This document shows, one piece after another, positions 15,424-24,224 of a DNA stretch of 64,000 bases. The notes beneath the pieces were generated by a model. It worked only from the letters and a program-made list of their open reading frames with translations, was not told the origin of the DNA and made no database searches. Origin of the DNA: Desulfosudis oleivorans (lineage in GTDB: Bacteria; Desulfobacterota; Desulfobacteria; Desulfobacterales; SURF-7). The number at the start of each line of letters is the position of its first letter. Position 1 is the stretch's first letter. Location: the NCBI GenBank assembly GCA_020723305.1, contig DYJC01000015.1, positions 1-64,000 of the forward strand. Reading direction: 5' to 3'. Made by a program: the position numbers and the translations under genes.

Positions 15424-17303
15424 TTCCGATCCCTTTTCTGAATATGGATTGCCTTGGAAGGACACACCTGGATACAGGAACCATCACCAATACACAGATC
15501 CGGATTGATGGTGATCCTTCCGTCTTTGTTCCGGATGAAACTGGGACAGCCGAATTTCTCAACACACTCATAGGAACGGGTGCAGTCATCCTGCTGGATT
15601 TCCACCGGTGTGATCTGAAATCCGGATTGACTGCGTTTTCCCCGCATCTGTTTCAGCATGCAGGGATGCTTTGCTATCACAACGCTCAGGCCGGGTTCGT
15701 CCACGGCCTTTTTGACCAGATCTGTCAGCTTTTTCATCTGGTAGGTGTCGGTCTCATGAATCTGATGAATGCCTAAGCCCTCCAGCACCTTTCGAATTGG
15801 TATGGCGTCCACCGGCTCGTTGAAATTTTCCCCGGATGCGGCATGGCTCTGATGCCCTGTCATGGCGGTTGTCCCGTTTTCCATGATGATCAGGGTCAGA
15901 TTGTGCTTATTGAACATTGCATTGATGATACCGGGCAGCCCGGCATGAAAAAATGTGGAATCCCCCAGAAAGGCAATCACCTTTCTCGTATCGTTGAACA
16001 GAGACATCCCGGAGCCGATCCCCGTGGAAGCGCCCATGCACAGAAGCATATCCCCCATCCGGTAAGGAGGAAGAAACCCCAGAGTATGGCATCCAATGTC
16101 TGCAACCCGGATATCCTGTTCGGATATGGCCTTTTTGATTGCATGGAAGGCCGCGCGATGTCCACACCCCGGGCACATCTGGGCAGGCCGCGGCGGGGCT
16201 TCCTGTACCGGAAGCTTTTTCTCCGTCCTCTCCGGCAGCAATCCAGGCCAGACCTTTTTCATGATGTCAAAAACTTTATCCGGCGTATATTCTCCGATCC
16301 AGTCCTCGGCATCCACTTTTCCGAAGATTTTTGTGTTCACCTTTTCCTCATAGGCAATCTGCTTGATCTCCTTTTCCAGGATATTGTCCAGTTCTTCCAG
16401 AACCAAAACCTGTTTATGTGTCTCCAGAAACTCCTTTACCAGATTCCGGGAAAGGGGATGGACAACAGCCAGTTTCAAAATATCCGGCTGTTCACCGGCT
16501 TTTTCAAGAACATCTAAGAGAGACAGGAAAGGCAGTCCGGCAGTAATGATTCCATAACGATTGTTCTGATGATCCATCCGTTGGTGTAAAACAGAACCGT
16601 ATGAATACTGCATAATGGCCGAAAGGTTGGCAAGGGCTCTTCTCTTTTTGGGAAAAACCATGGACGTAATCGGTATGAACGGGCCTTCCGACCGATTGAA
16701 GCGCGGTGTTGCATCATATGCCGCCGGCTTCCATCCGCTGAACCTTACCCGCTCCTTTGCATGACAGACATGGGTTGTCAGCCGGACAATAATCGGCATC
16801 TGTTTTTCCCTGGATACCCTGGCAGCCTCCAGATAGAAAGAGTACACTTCCTCAGGGCTGGCTGGTTCAAATATCGGAGTATAGGACATATGGGCAAAAT
16901 GCCGGTTGTCCTGTTCATTCTGGGAGGAGTTCGCCCCAGGGTCATCCCCCAGAACAATCACCATTCCGCCTTTAATCGGCATCAGGCTCAACTGAACAAG
17001 AGAATCGGACGCAACATTCAGACCCACACTTTTAAAAAAAACCGTGGAAAGATGCCCGTTCATGGCTGCACCAAAGGCGACCTCGGTCGCCACTTTCTCA
17101 TTGGTGGAAAATTCAAAATAAAAAGGTCTTTTGGAGGAAGGAATCGAGCGGATCGCTGTGGCAATTTCCGGAGTGGGTGATCCTGGATAGGATGTTACCA
17201 CCTGGGTTCCCGCTTCCACCATTGCCCGGACCAGAGCGGTATTGCCCATCACGATTTCGGAAAACGGATTTTCCTGCAAAAGCATGTCTCCCATCTTTTT
17301 CAT
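15420..17303 (-). CDS. iorA: Indolepyruvate:ferredoxin oxidoreductase alpha subunit (copy 1)
   Basis: A 627-residue fused alpha/beta catalytic subunit. The N-terminal half has ALVRAMVEAGTQVVTSYPGS and FSTNEKVATEVAFGAAMNG. The thiamine-diphosphate half has CPGCGHRAAFHAIKKA, CMGASTGIGSGMS and FLGDSTFFHAGLPGIINAMF. A C-terminal ferredoxin-like region ends the protein. In its last cluster motif, CIGDGSCIQVCP, an aspartate replaces the second cysteine; the codon is GAT at this position. The other window copy has the all-cysteine CVGCAVCAQVCP. Start at 17303 after AGGAG. It is preceded by the CGGC-domain gene. Confidence 0.93.
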   Translation of the reverse strand: MKKMGDMLLQENPFSEIVMGNTALVRAMVEAGTQVVTSYPGSPTPEIATAIRSIPSSKRPFYFEFSTNEKVATEVAFGAAMNGHLSTVFFKSVGLNVASDSLVQLSLMPIKGGMVIVLGDDPGANSSQNEQDNRHFAHMSYTPIFEPASPEEVYSFYLEAARVSREKQMPIIVRLTTHVCHAKERVRFSGWKPAAYDATPRFNRSEGPFIPITSMVFPKKRRALANLSAIMQYSYGSVLHQRMDHQNNRYGIITAGLPFLSLLDVLEKAGEQPDILKLAVVHPLSRNLVKEFLETHKQVLVLEELDNILEKEIKQIAYEEKVNTKIFGKVDAEDWIGEYTPDKVFDIMKKVWPGLLPERTEKKLPVQEAPPRPAQMCPGCGHRAAFHAIKKAISEQDIRVADIGCHTLGFLPPYRMGDMLLCMGASTGIGSGMSLFNDTRKVIAFLGDSTFFHAGLPGIINAMFNKHNLTLIIMENGTTAMTGHQSHAASGENFNEPVDAIPIRKVLEGLGIHQIHETDTYQMKKLTDLVKKAVDEPGLSVVIAKHPCMLKQMRGKRSQSGFQITPVEIQQDDCTRSYECVEKFGCPSFIRNKDGRITINPDLCIGDGSCIQVCPSKAIHIQKRDRK

Positions 17304-17356
17304 CGCATGATTCTCCTGTTTTTATGACATCCTGTAAGAGGTAGATTCTCTGGTTT

Positions 17357-17776
17357 TTACTCTTTTTGATAAATCCCCTGTTCACGTCTTGACGATGACA
17401 GCTCACTGATTCTTGTCCCTTCAACAATATCCAGCTTGTGTTTTCCGGCGATCATCTCCTTCAGATAGTCCAGATGGGGACATTTTGGCCCGTGAAAATT
17501 ATCTTTCACAATACAGGAGGAAAGATGAACAACAATCTTCTCCCTAGTGATCTTTTCTTTTTTCTCGATGGAACGTAGAAAATCAGTCAGTTTCCGATGG
17601 ACAGCCCTTCCGCAGCATCCGCCGCAGGTCATGTTCAACATCCGGATGGATGGATTGGACGGATAAATGGAAAAACTTCCGCTTCGTTCAAAGTACGCTT
17701 TTTCACAAAAATAACCGGAACACCTCTCCTTGACGATATGACACTGAACAATAATGATATAGGATTTTTCACTCAT
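17357..17776 (-). CDS. CGGC-domain (cysteine-rich, possibly metal-binding) protein
   Basis: A 139-residue cytoplasmic protein with the CGGC-domain pattern: IIIVQCHIVKERCSGYFCEK at the start, MTCGGCCGRAVHRKLTDFL in the middle, and IVVHLSSCIVKDNFHGPKCP with a further Cys-rich segment. The many paired cysteines suggest metal or cluster binding. It lies 53 bp upstream of iorA copy 1 on the same strand, so an accessory role in cluster supply or redox is possible but only inferred. Confidence 0.8.
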   Translation of the reverse strand: MSEKSYIIIVQCHIVKERCSGYFCEKAYFERSGSFSIYPSNPSIRMLNMTCGGCCGRAVHRKLTDFLRSIEKKEKITREKIVVHLSSCIVKDNFHGPKCPHLDYLKEMIAGKHKLDIVEGTRISELSSSRREQGIYQKE

Positions 17777-17968
17777 ACGGAGTTTCCTTCTGTCCCTTCA
17801 GATAATGAATAAAATTTTCTCCCTGGAAAAAAGCCGTCTTCTGATTTCCTATAACCGAAAAACAGAGATCCGGCAAATCTTTCTTGATTCCGGCCATATC
17901 CTCATGATACTTTGAAACAGAAAAATCTTTGGATTTTTATTTCAGTATTTATAAAAAAAAGGAAAAAA

Positions 17969-18886
17969 ATGAGCATTGTCGATGCAATCGGAAATACGCC
18001 ACTGGTCGAAATCGTCCGAATGTGGGACGCCGGTAAAACCGGTGTGCGCATCATGGCCAAAATTGAAGGTTCAAACCCCGGAGGTTCCGTCAAAGACAGG
18101 CCCGCCTACTTCATGATCAAAAAAGCAATGGATTCCGGCAAGCTGAAACCCAATCAGATCATTCTGGAACCGACTTCCGGGAATACCGGTATTGGAATGG
18201 CCATGATCGCTGCTGCCATGGGATACCGGATCAAACTGACCATGCCGGCCTGTGTCAGCATTGAAAGAAGGTCTACCCTGCTTGCAATGGGCGCTGAGCT
18301 TGAACTGACTCCCGGCTGTGACAAAACCGATGGTGCCATTGCACGCGCACATGCGATCATGGAAAAATACGGTGATCAGTACTTCATGCCGAATCAATTC
18401 GACAATGACGCCAATTGGCAATCCCATTACCAAACCACTGCTCCTGAAATCATACGGGATACGGATGGCAATGTGGATCTTTTTGTTGCTGGAATGGGCA
18501 CCACGGGAACGCTTATGGGTTGCTCCCGATACTTCCGGGATCACAATCCAAGAACAAAGGTGCTTGGAATCGAGCCAGGCCTCAATCACAGGATTCAGGG
18601 GCTGAAAAACATGAAAGAGGCCATTGTTCCCAAAATTTACCGGCCGGAACTTCTGGACAGAAAAATCATATGTGATGATGACAAAGCCTTCAATACCGTC
18701 CGGGATCTTGCCCTGCGTGAGGGAATATTCTGCGGGATTAGCAGCGGTGCTGCCTTATGGGGTGCAATGGAAGCAGCCAAAGACTTGCCACGGGGTTCAA
18801 CAATTGTTGTAATTTTGCCTGACCGGGGAGACCGGTATCTTTCAACAGAGGTTTTTCGGTCAGTATGCGCAGAGTGCCCGCCCTGA
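17969..18886 (+). CDS. cysM: Cysteine synthase (PLP-dependent, CysM type)
   Basis: A 305-residue fold-type II PLP enzyme converting O-acetylserine and sulfide (or another sulfur donor) to cysteine. The N-terminal IGNTPLVEI, the PLP-lysine motif EGSNPGGSVKDRPA, the substrate loop EPTSGNTGIGMAM, the phosphate loop GMGTTGTLMG and GISSGAALWGAM are all in place. The shortness and the C-terminus DRYLSTEVF favour CysM-like enzymes. The ATG at 17969 follows AAGGA; an in-frame start at 17912 lies in untranslated-looking AT-rich DNA. It is a single gene, divergent from the CGGC-ior operon and convergent with the TetR pair. Confidence 0.9.
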   Translation: MSIVDAIGNTPLVEIVRMWDAGKTGVRIMAKIEGSNPGGSVKDRPAYFMIKKAMDSGKLKPNQIILEPTSGNTGIGMAMIAAAMGYRIKLTMPACVSIERRSTLLAMGAELELTPGCDKTDGAIARAHAIMEKYGDQYFMPNQFDNDANWQSHYQTTAPEIIRDTDGNVDLFVAGMGTTGTLMGCSRYFRDHNPRTKVLGIEPGLNHRIQGLKNMKEAIVPKIYRPELLDRKIICDDDKAFNTVRDLALREGIFCGISSGAALWGAMEAAKDLPRGSTIVVILPDRGDRYLSTEVFRSVCAECPP

Positions 18887-18935
18887 CAAAAACCCTGTTC
18901 TCAATCCATTCCGAAGCTGAGCTGCACCATCCTGT

Positions 18936-19574
18936 TCAGCTTCCTGCGGATGGCGAATCCGGATGATCCATTCCATTCCGGAAAACAGCAGCCATTAAAA
19001 GTGCAAGCTTGTGAATCTGCCTTCGTTTTTCTTCCCGGCTCCGTCCCGGGTAGTTTCGAAAAACCATGATGATTCCGGTCAAAGAAGAAAAAAACGCCTG
19101 AGAATAGATCTGTACCTTATCCTGGCTCGCTCCGGCTCGCAAAAGAACCTGATCCAAAAGATCCAGAAAATACCGGGAGACGGTGTTGAAACGGCTGACA
19201 ATCTGCGGTTCCATATCATTTTTGGTCATAAAATAACTCATCATCTGATAGGTCGGCTCATTATCAATAAGGTAGTCGCTTACCTCAACGGCAAACTCTT
19301 CGATGGATGCGCTCTGATCCTCCATTCTTTTTTCAAAACGCTGCTCCACAATGATGATATCCCGGATAAGCGCTTCCGCAAACAGGTCATCCCGGCTCGG
19401 GAAGTAACGATAAATGGATGCTGCCGAAACCCCTGCTTCAGCGGCAATATCCCGCATCCCAATATCATGAAAGGGCATCCGTTCAAAGAGAATCATCGCT
19501 GCGTTGATAATCAATGTTTTTCGGATCTCGCGCTCATCTTCCCTCATCCGCATAAATGTGGATTTATCTGTCAT
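18936..19574 (-). CDS. TetR/AcrR-family regulator (second of tandem pair)
   Basis: A 212-residue repressor. The N-terminal helix-turn-helix is IGMRDIAAEAGVSAASIYRY followed by FPSRDDLFAEALIRDI. The ligand-binding half is less conserved (PTYQMMSYFMTKNDMEP). Its ATG overlaps the stop of the upstream TetR gene as ATGA. The N-terminal 65 residues are nearly the same as those of that neighbour, so the two arose by tandem duplication. The effector and target genes are not indicated by sequence. Confidence 0.9.
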   Translation of the reverse strand: MTDKSTFMRMREDEREIRKTLIINAAMILFERMPFHDIGMRDIAAEAGVSAASIYRYFPSRDDLFAEALIRDIIIVEQRFEKRMEDQSASIEEFAVEVSDYLIDNEPTYQMMSYFMTKNDMEPQIVSRFNTVSRYFLDLLDQVLLRAGASQDKVQIYSQAFFSSLTGIIMVFRNYPGRSREEKRRQIHKLALLMAAVFRNGMDHPDSPSAGS

Positions 19575-20221
19575 GATTGCGCTCCCTTTGATTGTAAAGC
19601 GCCTTTTTGCAAGGAATCAAGCGTCAAGCCATCCTTCATGATCAATAAGGCGAGGGTATGCATATGTCTTCTCTTTTCCTCCTTGTCCTTGCTGGGAAAA
19701 TTTCGAAAGGTCATCACCACACCGGTCAATGAGGCGAAAAAGGCGTGCGTAAAGTATTTTGCATTATCCGTCAGACCTGCTTTCTTCAGGATCTCATCAT
19801 ACATGTTCAAAAAATAGATTTGTACTGCGCTGAATTTGTTCATGACACGGGGATTGATTCCTCCACGGATCATGAAATGACACATCATCTGAAAGGTTGC
19901 TTCATTATCAATCAGATAATCAACAACAGCAACCGCCAGTTCTTCAATCGTGGTGCGGCCTGCTGCTACATCCTGCTCCAGTTGTTTCTCGATATTGTTA
20001 ACATCCTGGATGAGTGCTTCGATAAAAAGGTCATCCCGGCTCGGGAAATACCGATAAATTGTGGCTGCAGAGACTCCTGCTTCTTTTGCAATGTCTCTCA
20101 TGCCGATTTCGTGGAACAGCTTTGTCTCAAAAAGCTTCAGGGCTGCTTCCATGATCAGTGTTTTTCTGATCTCCCGTTCATCTTCTCTTAATTTCATGAA
20201 TGCTGATGAAGAATCCGACAT
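19571..20221 (-). CDS. TetR/AcrR-family regulator (first of tandem pair)
   Basis: A 216-residue repressor starting after GGAGGG. The DNA-binding helix-turn-helix is IGMRDIAKEAGVSAATIYRY and FPSRDDLFIEALIQDV, shared with the following gene. The C-terminal ligand domain reads ATFQMMCHFMIRGGINP and ends with GALQSKGAQS. Both repressors are on one transcript and coupled, which allows heterodimer formation; that is inference. Confidence 0.9.
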   Translation of the reverse strand: MSDSSSAFMKLREDEREIRKTLIMEAALKLFETKLFHEIGMRDIAKEAGVSAATIYRYFPSRDDLFIEALIQDVNNIEKQLEQDVAAGRTTIEELAVAVVDYLIDNEATFQMMCHFMIRGGINPRVMNKFSAVQIYFLNMYDEILKKAGLTDNAKYFTHAFFASLTGVVMTFRNFPSKDKEEKRRHMHTLALLIMKDGLTLDSLQKGALQSKGAQS

Positions 20222-20443
20222 TCCTGATACCCTCCAACTTCAAATAGTATATACAAAGATGATTCTCTGTAATTTCAGTATGAATTTTTTAACTTTTTAC
20301 GCTTTTTTCCCAATTTGTTATGGAATAAAATAAACCGGGTTTCATAAAAGACAATAAAAGCTGATTCCTGTTTGCTTTCTGATAACACAGTTCACTCAGA
20401 TAAACAACTTAAAAACTAAGAATCCCCAAGAAAATCGAACCTA

Positions 20444-21103
20444 TTACCGATTTTTGATCCGCAACTTCTGTCCCAGGTAAACCGTCCCGCTTTCTGGAAG
20501 AGAAGGATTCAGTTGTTTCAATTCCTTATCACTCATATTGTATTTACGGACGATACTGTACAATGTATCTCCTGGTTGAACATGATGATAAACAGGTTCG
20601 TTTTCGGAAGAAACCTGCTTCTTCTCTTTTACGGCTGTTGCCTGGGTTGTTGATCCGCTTTTCTGTTCACTCTTTGCAACCTGTTGTTTCGGCACCTGAA
20701 CCGGATTGTTTATTTTCTGCATTCTGACCGCAAGATTGGACTCAAGGGTATTGAACTGTTTTTCCAATCGGTTGATCTTTTCAGCCTGATCTTCCAGACC
20801 AACAATTTTTTTTTCAAGTTCCCCCATATCAATAAAACGATCTTCCATCTGCTTGAGTCGATTATTCATTGCCTCCAGATCCTCAGGATCAAAAGATGGA
20901 TCTGATTTTACGGCAAAAAGGCCGACCAGAGCAATGAGAACAACCCCCACTGTCAGATATAACAGTACCGGCATGCCCTTTATGCTCGAAAGTTTAAAGC
21001 CGGACCGTTTTTTGATAAAAGATGAATGTTCGATGCCGTCAAAATAGTTTTCATCCTTGTTTTCATCCAATGAATCATCATCGATGGAGTCATTAAATCT
21101 CAT
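20444..21103 (-). CDS. Membrane-anchored coiled-coil LysM protein
   Basis: A 219-residue protein with an acidic cytoplasmic N-terminus, one membrane segment (MPVLLYLTVGVVLIALVGLF, about residues 44-63), a coiled coil (ALEAMNNRLKQMEDRFIDM-like heptads, about residues 75-130), a Gln/Lys/Ser linker, and a C-terminal LysM domain (YHHVQPGDTLYSIVRKYNMS). The LysM should bind peptidoglycan in the periplasm. It is the last gene of the pckG-ampG-DUF6178 cluster, 69 bp after the DUF6178 gene. The start follows GAGGTAACC. Confidence 0.85.
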   Translation of the reverse strand: MRFNDSIDDDSLDENKDENYFDGIEHSSFIKKRSGFKLSSIKGMPVLLYLTVGVVLIALVGLFAVKSDPSFDPEDLEAMNNRLKQMEDRFIDMGELEKKIVGLEDQAEKINRLEKQFNTLESNLAVRMQKINNPVQVPKQQVAKSEQKSGSTTQATAVKEKKQVSSENEPVYHHVQPGDTLYSIVRKYNMSDKELKQLNPSLPESGTVYLGQKLRIKNR

Positions 21104-21172
21104 GGTTACCTCTCATGGCAATGGTTAGCGGAATGATGCGCAATGCAAAAGCATGGAAAGCTGCTCTTGTTC

Positions 21173-22939
21173 TTATTTTTCCTGTTGCAGTAAAAACAGA
21201 CGAACATATCTCGGGTCAAGATCTTTTGCTGATACGCTGCCATATTCATTTTCAATTTCCTGGAATAATTTATCAAAAAACGAACCATACCGGTTGGTTA
21301 TTTCAGTATCCATCCATCCGGTTTTTGCTGAAATCCAATTGACGAATGTTGTTTTTGCATGGGTTGTTATCTGCTTTTTCAATGGCTCACCCATTTGCGT
21401 ACCTTTTTCCTGGTTTTCCGCAGATTCTTCAAAAATGGTTTGAAAAAAGACCCGGAACAGAGCCAGTTCGATTGGCAGCAGCCTGCTGTCCAGTCCGAGC
21501 TGAACCCTTGCCCATAAGGTTAACAACATATTTTTATATGTAATAAAATAGGAGGAAAGCGGTTCAAATGAAATATTCAAAACAGAGAGAAGTGTATCAA
21601 AACGAATCACACCGGACACAGCTTCCTCTGTTTTTTGTATATCGGTCATGGATGTATGCTCGCGATACATTTTTCCGGTCTCATAGTTATCAAAATAAAG
21701 AGGCTTTTTCAAAAGGAGGCCGCCAAGTATACCAAGCCATTCTTCGCCCCAGAACCCCAGAGACAATCCGTTCTTCTGAAACCAGCTTTTTTTCAGCCAT
21801 CGGTCCGTACGCCATTTCAGCTCAAGAACCAAACCATAGCCTGTTTTAAAAATATGGGAAAGAGGATATTCGGAAATCAATGATATCAAAGATTCCATGT
21901 GTGGTTTTTCCATATTGCCTGAAAGCTTTTGAAGTCCGATACTGATATATCCGCAGGCTTTTGTGACAATTCCAGCCAATTCCACCCTTTCCCGTATGGT
22001 TTTCTGGTCAGCGGCAATAATCGTGTTGCAGAGAACGGCAAATTCAGATTCAAGAGCTGAAAACAGCCCTCTTGCGTCAATCTGATTCATTGTTCTGGAA
22101 AACAGATCCTCTCCGGAAAGAACGGAAACAGGATATAGAGACAGAGGGATGGTGCTTTTCGGGGAAGCGCCAAGCCGGGTCATTCTTTTCTGCATGCTGA
22201 TTTCCGTCGCCTTTTGGAGCGGCTGATAGATCCCGATTGCCTCTTCAAAAGGAAGAAATCCATTCTCGGCCATTCTGACATTTCTCAGCCGGTAGATCTC
22301 TTCCTCTGTCTCGGCAGGCAGGATGTTTGCAAATTCAAAAAGAATTTTCTGATACACAACATGATCCGCATCCGCCAGCTTTTTCAACAAGGATAGAAGG
22401 ATCTCCTCCTTTTCCGGAAGCAAATCCGCTTCCGGCGAATCATCAAGGGATCGATCAATGAGCCGGAAATAAAAAATTCCATCCAATGAAACAAAATCAT
22501 CCCCAAAAACACCCGGATCTTCATCATGCTCCCGTACCCGGATTTCGATGGTTTTAAAAAGACAGAACTCAAACAATTCCAGTTTTTCTTTCTGCACCCA
22601 CTGGATAAATCGATCCGCATCTGCTTTCAGTAACAGATCAAACCACTTCAGGGTTGAATTCAGAACGATTTTATCCCTCTGCCATCCTTCCACATCCAGG
22701 ATATACTCCCACTGGGATGAGGATGCCATGGAAAGAAGGGGCAGTGCATCATCCAGACCGATGTCATGAATCAAAAAATAAAAATCTTCCCCGGAAAAAG
22801 AGTGTACCAGAGGCAAAGCATCCGGGGATTCCAGAATCGCATCCAAAGCCTTTTCTGCGGGCATGGAAAGCAATCTTCGTCTCTGTTCCAGGAGATCTAA
22901 CTTTTTTTGTTGATGTTTTTTATTGATCTCTTTTGTCAT
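21173..22939 (-). CDS. Conserved hypothetical protein, probably DUF6178 family
   Basis: A 588-residue soluble, mainly helical acidic protein without signal peptide or membrane segments. The opening (LDLLEQRRRLLSMPAEKALD and FLIHDIGLDDALPLLSMAS, then WEYILDVEGWQRDKIVLNST) matches what I recall of DUF6178 proteins from sulfate-reducing Desulfobacterota. No catalytic motif is evident. The gene ends are close to ampG (17 bp upstream) and the LysM gene downstream, suggesting a role with cell-wall turnover or energy status, but this is guesswork from position. Confidence 0.7.
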   Translation of the reverse strand: MTKEINKKHQQKKLDLLEQRRRLLSMPAEKALDAILESPDALPLVHSFSGEDFYFLIHDIGLDDALPLLSMASSSQWEYILDVEGWQRDKIVLNSTLKWFDLLLKADADRFIQWVQKEKLELFEFCLFKTIEIRVREHDEDPGVFGDDFVSLDGIFYFRLIDRSLDDSPEADLLPEKEEILLSLLKKLADADHVVYQKILFEFANILPAETEEEIYRLRNVRMAENGFLPFEEAIGIYQPLQKATEISMQKRMTRLGASPKSTIPLSLYPVSVLSGEDLFSRTMNQIDARGLFSALESEFAVLCNTIIAADQKTIRERVELAGIVTKACGYISIGLQKLSGNMEKPHMESLISLISEYPLSHIFKTGYGLVLELKWRTDRWLKKSWFQKNGLSLGFWGEEWLGILGGLLLKKPLYFDNYETGKMYREHTSMTDIQKTEEAVSGVIRFDTLLSVLNISFEPLSSYFITYKNMLLTLWARVQLGLDSRLLPIELALFRVFFQTIFEESAENQEKGTQMGEPLKKQITTHAKTTFVNWISAKTGWMDTEITNRYGSFFDKLFQEIENEYGSVSAKDLDPRYVRLFLLQQEK

Positions 22940-22956
22940 TATTTAAACTCAAACCA

Positions 22957-24198
22957 TTATTTCGAAGAACTGATTTTCTGTTTTGAAAATGTGAGAATCA
23001 GCAATAACCCTGGTATGGCAGCAAGGGAACAGAAAATGAAAAACAGTTCCCATCCCATCTGTTTTGCAAAAAAACCCGTGGGGGTGGATGCAATCACCCG
23101 TGGTATTCCCATAAGGCTAGTCAGCAATGCATATTGGGTTGCCGTGAATCGTTTATTGGTAATGCTGGCCATAAATGCCATATAGGCTACCGTCCCCATT
23201 CCGCTGCTGAGGTTTTCAAAGGCAATCACGGCAGAGAGAACCGGAACACTTGGTCCGGTATGGGCAAGAAATGCAAAACAGGCAGTTGAAACAGCCTGTA
23301 GAAAACCAAAAATCCACAGACTTTTGTAAATACCGATTTTCAACATAATAACACCACCAACAAGACTGCCGGCAATGATTGCCCAGAATCCAAACAGCTT
23401 CACTACAGTACCAATCTGAGTTTTTGTAAAACCGATATCCAGGTAAAATGGCGTGGTCATGTTACTTGCCATAGTATCCCCTATTTTATAGAACAGTACA
23501 AACGCCAGAATCCATATTGCCCCTGTACGGCTAAAATAATCCAGCAGGGGATCAAGAACCGCTTCTTTCAACGATCCTGGTGTCCCGGAATGATTTTCCG
23601 GCTCCGGTGTCAGAATTGTCGTAATCACACCAGGAATCATGCAGAGAGCCATGATCAGATACACTGCCCGAAACGAGACATAGTCGGCCATGATCAGGCC
23701 ACCACCTGAAGCAAAAAGCATCCCCACACGATATCCAGTTACATTCAAAGATGATCCTAATCCCAGTTCTGCATCTGAAAAATCTTCCCGCCGATATGCG
23801 TCAATACTAATATCCTGAGATGCGCTGAAAAAAGTAACCCAGAAAGCGGCAAGGGCCATTACCCAGAGTTGTTTTCCAGGATTTGTAAAGGCAAGAAGAC
23901 AGATCGAAAAAATCAGAAAAAGTTGTGCGAGCAGCAACCAGCCCAGCCTTCGCCCCAGAAACGGAAGTGTATATCGATCACAAACAGGAGCCCACAGAAA
24001 TTTCAGTGTATAAGGAAGACCGACAAGCGTCATCAGACCAATCACCGTCAGGTCAACCCCTTCCTCTTTCATCCAGGCCTGTAAAACGCTCCCTGTCAGA
24101 AGAAGGGGCAATCCACTGGCGAACCCCATGATCAACGCTACGATCATACGGCGGCTGAATATCACCTTTAAAACCGTCGGTCTGGTTTCAGACTGCAA
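22957..24198 (-). CDS. ampG: AmpG-like muropeptide MFS permease
   Basis: A 413-residue major facilitator protein with about 12 membrane segments. Family hallmarks include GFASGLPLLLTGSVLQAWMK, GLPYTLKFLWAPVCDRY, FFSASQDISIDAYRRE and KIGDTMASNMTTPFYLDIGF. AmpG imports anhydro-muropeptides from the periplasm for cell-wall recycling. The start is a TTG at 24198 with GAGG five bases upstream. It lies 26 bp after pckG and 17 bp before the DUF6178 gene. Confidence 0.88.
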   Translation of the reverse strand: MQSETRPTVLKVIFSRRMIVALIMGFASGLPLLLTGSVLQAWMKEEGVDLTVIGLMTLVGLPYTLKFLWAPVCDRYTLPFLGRRLGWLLLAQLFLIFSICLLAFTNPGKQLWVMALAAFWVTFFSASQDISIDAYRREDFSDAELGLGSSLNVTGYRVGMLFASGGGLIMADYVSFRAVYLIMALCMIPGVITTILTPEPENHSGTPGSLKEAVLDPLLDYFSRTGAIWILAFVLFYKIGDTMASNMTTPFYLDIGFTKTQIGTVVKLFGFWAIIAGSLVGGVIMLKIGIYKSLWIFGFLQAVSTACFAFLAHTGPSVPVLSAVIAFENLSSGMGTVAYMAFMASITNKRFTATQYALLTSLMGIPRVIASTPTGFFAKQMGWELFFIFCSLAAIPGLLLILTFSKQKISSSK

Positions 24199-24224
24199 CT
24201 GAACCTCAATTTTTTAGGGCATCA

